The position numbers and the translations under genes were made by a program. A stretch of 64,000 bases of DNA from Kwoniella bestiolae CBS 10118 (Eukaryota; Basidiomycota; Tremellomycetes; Tremellales; Cryptococcaceae): the NCBI RefSeq assembly GCF_000512585.2, contig NC_089241.1, positions 1,798,001 through 1,862,000 of the forward strand. Direction: 5' to 3'. Below, in pieces: positions 59,636-64,000 of this stretch. The notes below the pieces were generated by a model, which was not told the origin of the DNA, did no database searches, and saw only the letters and a program-made list of their open reading frames with translations. How positions within the stretch are numbered: the stretch's first letter is position 1; every line of letters begins with the position of its first letter.

Positions 59636-62600
59636 ATGATCCCCTTGAAAGCCATCGCTAGAGCTCGACTCGCCTCTCCTTCCTCCTCATCTCGCTTGAT
59701 CGCCCAGCGCCTCCCCACAACCCTCCGATCATTCACCACTCCCACTCATCCCCGACTCTCACCTCCAGCAGCTCAGCTAGCAGAATCAGACACAACGTCA
59801 TACTACCATCATGCCCCACAACACTCCTCTCCTCAGCCTCTTGAGCCACACATCCGAATGGAGAATTCACCTTATCCAGGTCGTACCCATCCGTTACTCC
59901 ACCTTCCCTCACCTTTACCAACAGATATAACGCCCAACCCTAATTCCCCTCATTCAAGCCTATACCCCTCAACCGGAGTCATCGACTCTATATCGATGAT
60001 TTCCATCTGTCTGCGAAGGCCGGAACACGTACCAAGAGCGTACCAGATCTTCAAGCAGTTGTTGGAAGATTCCGCCTCTGGCTTAAGGAGAGTACCCGAT
60101 GCAGAAGTCTGGGCTAGGGTTGTCGAGGGAGTCGCGGCGCTTGGTAAAGAGGTTGAGGGGGTTGCATGGGACAATTGGAGAAAGAGAGCGGGAAGGCTGG
60201 TATCACAGTGGGAGAGTGCGAACGGCGCGTTTGCTACGAAGGAGCCGGCGGGATTGGAGAAAGGGGGATTGAAAGTTTATCAAGGGTGGTTCAACGGTAT
60301 AATCAGGTGAGTAAGGTCGTGCGAGGTTTAGAAGCTTGAGCTGATCCATAAGGTATGTCTCTAGCGCCCAATCATCCCTTGACCCACTTGTACCATATCT
60401 GCACCACCCATCGTTACCCGTCTCTGCGCTGTTGGAAGGACTCGAACCATCAGCTGTGCCCCTCGCCTGCGACGCTTTGATTGAAGCTGCCAGGCGACAT
60501 AATATAACCCAGCTGGAAGATTCAGTGAGAGAGTACCAGGGACTCGAGAAGCAGAGGAGGGAGGAAATAGCACAGGAAATCATTGATGAGGTTAAGCCGG
60601 TCCTGGAGGTGAGTTACGCCAATCAAGCGGGAGAGACTTGCTGATAGTGTTATTTAGACCTCTGGAAAAGCCAAAAAAGCTGGAGACGTGTCGAACCTCA
60701 CCCCCGAAGCTAGATTTGCCATCACCAACCTCCGTTCCACCCTATCCTCCATCTCATCCTCCTCCCTCCCCCTCAACAGACAGCGCAAGCTCGAAGAAGC
60801 CTCACTACAAGCCGCTCGTGCAGAGCTCGAAGAGTCGTCTAAGCGACTCCAGAACGCCGGAGATAACCCAACATTACAACGGAGTCAGTTGCAGGGATGG
60901 ATGCACGGGTGGTTGGGCCTTCTCACTACGGAGTTGGAACAGCGGATCGCCGCCATGCAAGCTGAGCTTCCTCCTCCATCGGATGACAACCCCGATTTCG
61001 CTATGCAAAAGTACTCTGCAAGTTCGAAGATGAAGCGGGGTGTCTTGTTGATGTATCTTCAGTTATTACCCGTGGAGAAGTTGGCTCTGATTACGATCTT
61101 AGAACTCATGAGGATGAGCGGTTCAGGCGGTATTGCAGATGGGATGAAAGCCTTGAGAGGGATGTTGGCGGTTGGTAAAGCTGTAGAAACAGAGTTCAGG
61201 GCCGAGACCATCAAGAATGTCGCTGGTATAGATTCCCACCATTGGTTGAGAACTTTGGATCCTCAGACGCAGAAACCTAGTAGACAGTTGGTCGGATCGG
61301 TGTGGAGGAGGATAGGAGAGCAAATCAACCATCAGAATTCTGCGGAAACGATCGAATCGTCGTCGATGCTCATGCACGATGATTTGCATCAGGTTTGGAC
61401 ACCATCTTGGTCCCAGATGGCTCAATTGGGTGTTGGGTCGGAATTGGTAGATGCCTTGTTGAAGGTCGCGAAGGTGCAGAGGACAGCTAAGAACCCAATA
61501 ACAGAGGAGGAAGTGTGAGTGTGGTTCTTATTTTCGTATCAACATCAGTAGGGCTACGAACATGGACACAGCTGATACCCACTTCAGGACCGAGGAACAA
61601 GCCGCCTTCACCCACGCCTACGAGTACATCCGAGGTAAGAAGCTCGGTGTGATCAAGCTCAACCCTGTTGTCGCCGCTCGATTGGCTAGAGATGATGTCG
61701 GTGTGGTGATCCACCCTAAGCACTTGCCCATGCTTGTTGAGCCAAGGCCATGGACCTCGCACAACCATGGAGGATATCTGCTTCATTCGGGTGAGTACAG
61801 CCATTTATCTCGCAGACACCCAGGCTAATTCCTTACAGTCCCCATCATGCGATTCAAGGAATCCGCGGAACAGCAGTCCTACCTCCGACAGGCGTCACGA
61901 GAGGGCCATTTGGAACCAGTATTCCACGGTCTGGACGTCTTATCATCCACCGCTTGGGCGATCAACCGAAAAGTGTTCGACGTGGTGCTCAACGCGTGGA
62001 ACGTCGGTGATGCCATTGCGGATATTCCAGCATCAGAGGAGAAATCGCATTACGACATACCTGAAAAACCCGACTCAAGAGACCAAGACCCACTCAAACG
62101 CTCAGTCTATGTCGAGAAGATGAAACAGGTCATGGGTCAGCAGAGGAAAGATCACGCGGAGAGATGTAAATTCAACTACAACATTGAGATCGCTCGGTCG
62201 TATCTCAACGATACGTTCTTCCTACCCCATAACATGGATTTCCGAGGTCGGGCGTACCCTATCCCTCCTCATCTCAGTCCGGTAGGAGATGATTTGTGTA
62301 GGGGACTGTTGTCGTTCGGTACAAAGAAGCCTCTCGGAGAAGCTGGTCTGAAATGGCTGTTTATCCACTTGGCGAATGTTTATGGGTTTGATAAAGCCAG
62401 TTTCGAGGAGAGGAGGAGGTTCGCGCAGGAAAGAGAAGCGGAGATCTTCGATTCAGCTGATAAGCCTTTGGATGTGAGTAAGGTACTTCAGTAGTTCGAC
62501 CTCATGCTAATTCTGAGACTTCAGGGGAACCGGTGGTGGCTCCAAGCCGAAGACCCCTGGCAATGCCTCGCAACATGTTTCGAAATCGCTGCGGCATTAC

Positions 62601-64000
62601 GTTCACCCGATCCAACATTATACGAATCGTCATTACCCATACATCAAGATGGTACTTGTAATGGAATGCAGCATTACGCTGCATTGGGTGGTGATGTAAG
62701 AGGTGCTAAGGCGGTGAATTTGGAGAATGGAGACAAGCCCGCGGATATCTACACCGGTGTGGTGGATATCGTCAACAAAGTTATTGAGGAGGATCAGAGG
62801 AAGGGTCTGGACGTGGCGTTGTTGATCAAGAAGCCTCTGGGCCGAAAAGTTGTCAAGCAGACGGTCATGACAACGGTCTATGGTGGGTCAGCTATGACAT
62901 AATAAGAGACCCAGCTGACGTCCATATTCAGGTGTCACATTCGTCGGCGCCAGAGAACAGATCGCAAAGCAGCTGCACGCTCGAGGTGATTTCGCTCAGG
63001 AACATGTATTCTTGGTTTCCGGTTATATCGCCAAGACTGTAAGTATACCCTCGCAGGATTTAGGTTCAAAGCTAACATTTTCCCTTAGGTACTTAACTGT
63101 ATCGGTGACCTGTTCTCAGGAGCTAAAGCGATTATGGACTGGCTCACCCAATCAGCCAAATTGATCTCTCGATCCGTCCCACCCGATAGAGTCCATGATG
63201 CTGCCAACAACCTCACCACGGTGCTGCGAAATGGGAAAGTCAAGTCCAGGGCTACCAAAGAATTTATGACTTCGGTGGTATGGACTACACCCCTTGGTCT
63301 GCCTGTGGTCCAACCATATAGGAAAGCCCAGAAGAAACAAATCATGACTGCCCTTCAAACCGTTTACATCTCCGATCCCAATGCTCCGTCCGAAGTCTCT
63401 CCGCAAAAACAGGCCACAGCCTTCCCACCGAACTTTATTCATTCGTTAGATGCTACGCATATGCTGTTGACTGCGTTGAAGTGTAGGGTGGGTGATGGTC
63501 TTTACGATTATCAGGGTAGTACTGATGTCATAGCTTGTCGTAGCAAAACAACATCGCCTTTGCGAGTGTGCACGATTCATACTGGACTCACGCGGCTACT
63601 GTCGAACCTATGTCGGATCTGATTAGAGATACGTTCATTCATTTGCATTCGCAGGATCTGGTTGGGGAGTTGAGGCAGGAGGTGAGTTGAGCTTCCTCAC
63701 CTGTACAATCGGTTTTGTGGACTGCGCCCCTCATGATCTTTCTGTCAAATCGCTTCACCCTACCCCATCCTGCTCGTCGACATACCCCACTATCCCATTT
63801 TCAGCTCGATCACCCCTTAACCGTGCTGATACTTCCCTGCCAGTTTATCGAGCGATACGGCGACCACCGAATCCCCGTCAACAGCGCCAAGAACATCTCC
63901 TCCACCGCTGCCAAACGAAAAGAACAAGCTGCCATCCGACAAGCACAGATGTCAGCGGTCTTAGGTGAACTGGGAGAAGATACCAATACCTCCGCCGACG
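59636..64000 (+). CDS. RPO41: Mitochondrial DNA-directed RNA polymerase (3' end outside window)
   Basis: Single-subunit T7-like RNA polymerase that transcribes mitochondrial DNA. ATG 59636 starts a basic presequence (MIPLKAIARARLASPSSSSR). The N-terminal extension is helical (RPEHVPRAYQIFKQLLEDSA). The polymerase domain follows: KKLGVIKLNPVVAARLARDD, LPMLVEPRPWTS, MDFRGRAYPIPPHLSP, catalytic Asp in HQDGTCNGMQHYAALGGD, O-helix KKPLGRKVVKQTVMTTVYG-VTFVGA, FPPNFIHSLDATHMLLT, and the second catalytic Asp in FASVHDSYWTHA (after the intron ending near 63541). The last exon in view reads FIERYGDHRIPVNSAKNIS and runs to the window edge without a stop. About ten short introns. RPO41 is a MAT-locus gene in Cryptococcus (family knowledge). 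Confidence 0.95.

Overview
The window is nuclear DNA of a basidiomycete yeast of the order Tremellales (Cryptococcus/Kwoniella-like). The evidence is gene-dense DNA, many short GT-AG introns (about 50-120 nt, CTGAC/CTAAC-type branch sites), Ser/Pro/Gln-rich protein tails, and above all the gene content. LPD1, a CID1-type nucleotidyltransferase, a RhoGEF (GEF1), a KDM5/RUM1 demethylase and RPO41 occur together. From family knowledge these are genes of the Cryptococcus mating-type (MAT) locus, so the window probably lies in, or syntenic to, the MAT/homeodomain-linked region. No homeodomain (SXI1/SXI2), pheromone or STE gene was recognised here.

Layout. 0-13.2 kb: 3' end of eIF2-gamma (+), a MATH-BTB protein (+), LPD1 (-), a 1054-residue low-complexity protein with a triplicated motif (+) and a conserved uncharacterised protein (+). 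13.5-24.7 kb, all minus: SLX4, CID1, GEF1. 26.0-32.4 kb: RUM1/KDM5 (+). 32.8-33.8 kb: small two-helix membrane protein (+). 33.8-38.1 kb: accessory island with two paralogous small genes of an unrecognised family, duplicated promoters, scattered repeats and perhaps one more tiny gene. 38.2-39.9 kb: WD40 Swd3/WDR5-like gene (-). 41.9-43.4 kb: C2H2 zinc-finger factor (+). 44.7-50.9 kb: second accessory island of four minus-strand genes without known domains. All four start with a very short exon ending in phase 1, and one carries in-frame stops. 51.4-59.2 kb: TB2/DP1/HVA22 (Yop1-like) protein (+), GID-complex ARM protein (ARMC8/Gid5, -), GPI-anchored cysteine-module/mucin protein (+). 59.6 kb to the end: mitochondrial RNA polymerase RPO41 (+), cut by the window edge.

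The conserved genes are housekeeping (translation, mitochondrial metabolism and transcription, DNA repair, chromatin, ER shape, protein turnover) and do not form one pathway; what links several of them is the MAT neighbourhood. The two islands hold the previously undescribed material. Exon borders were inferred by eye from frame, GT/AG and branch signals; where summed exon lengths are a multiple of three this is stated.
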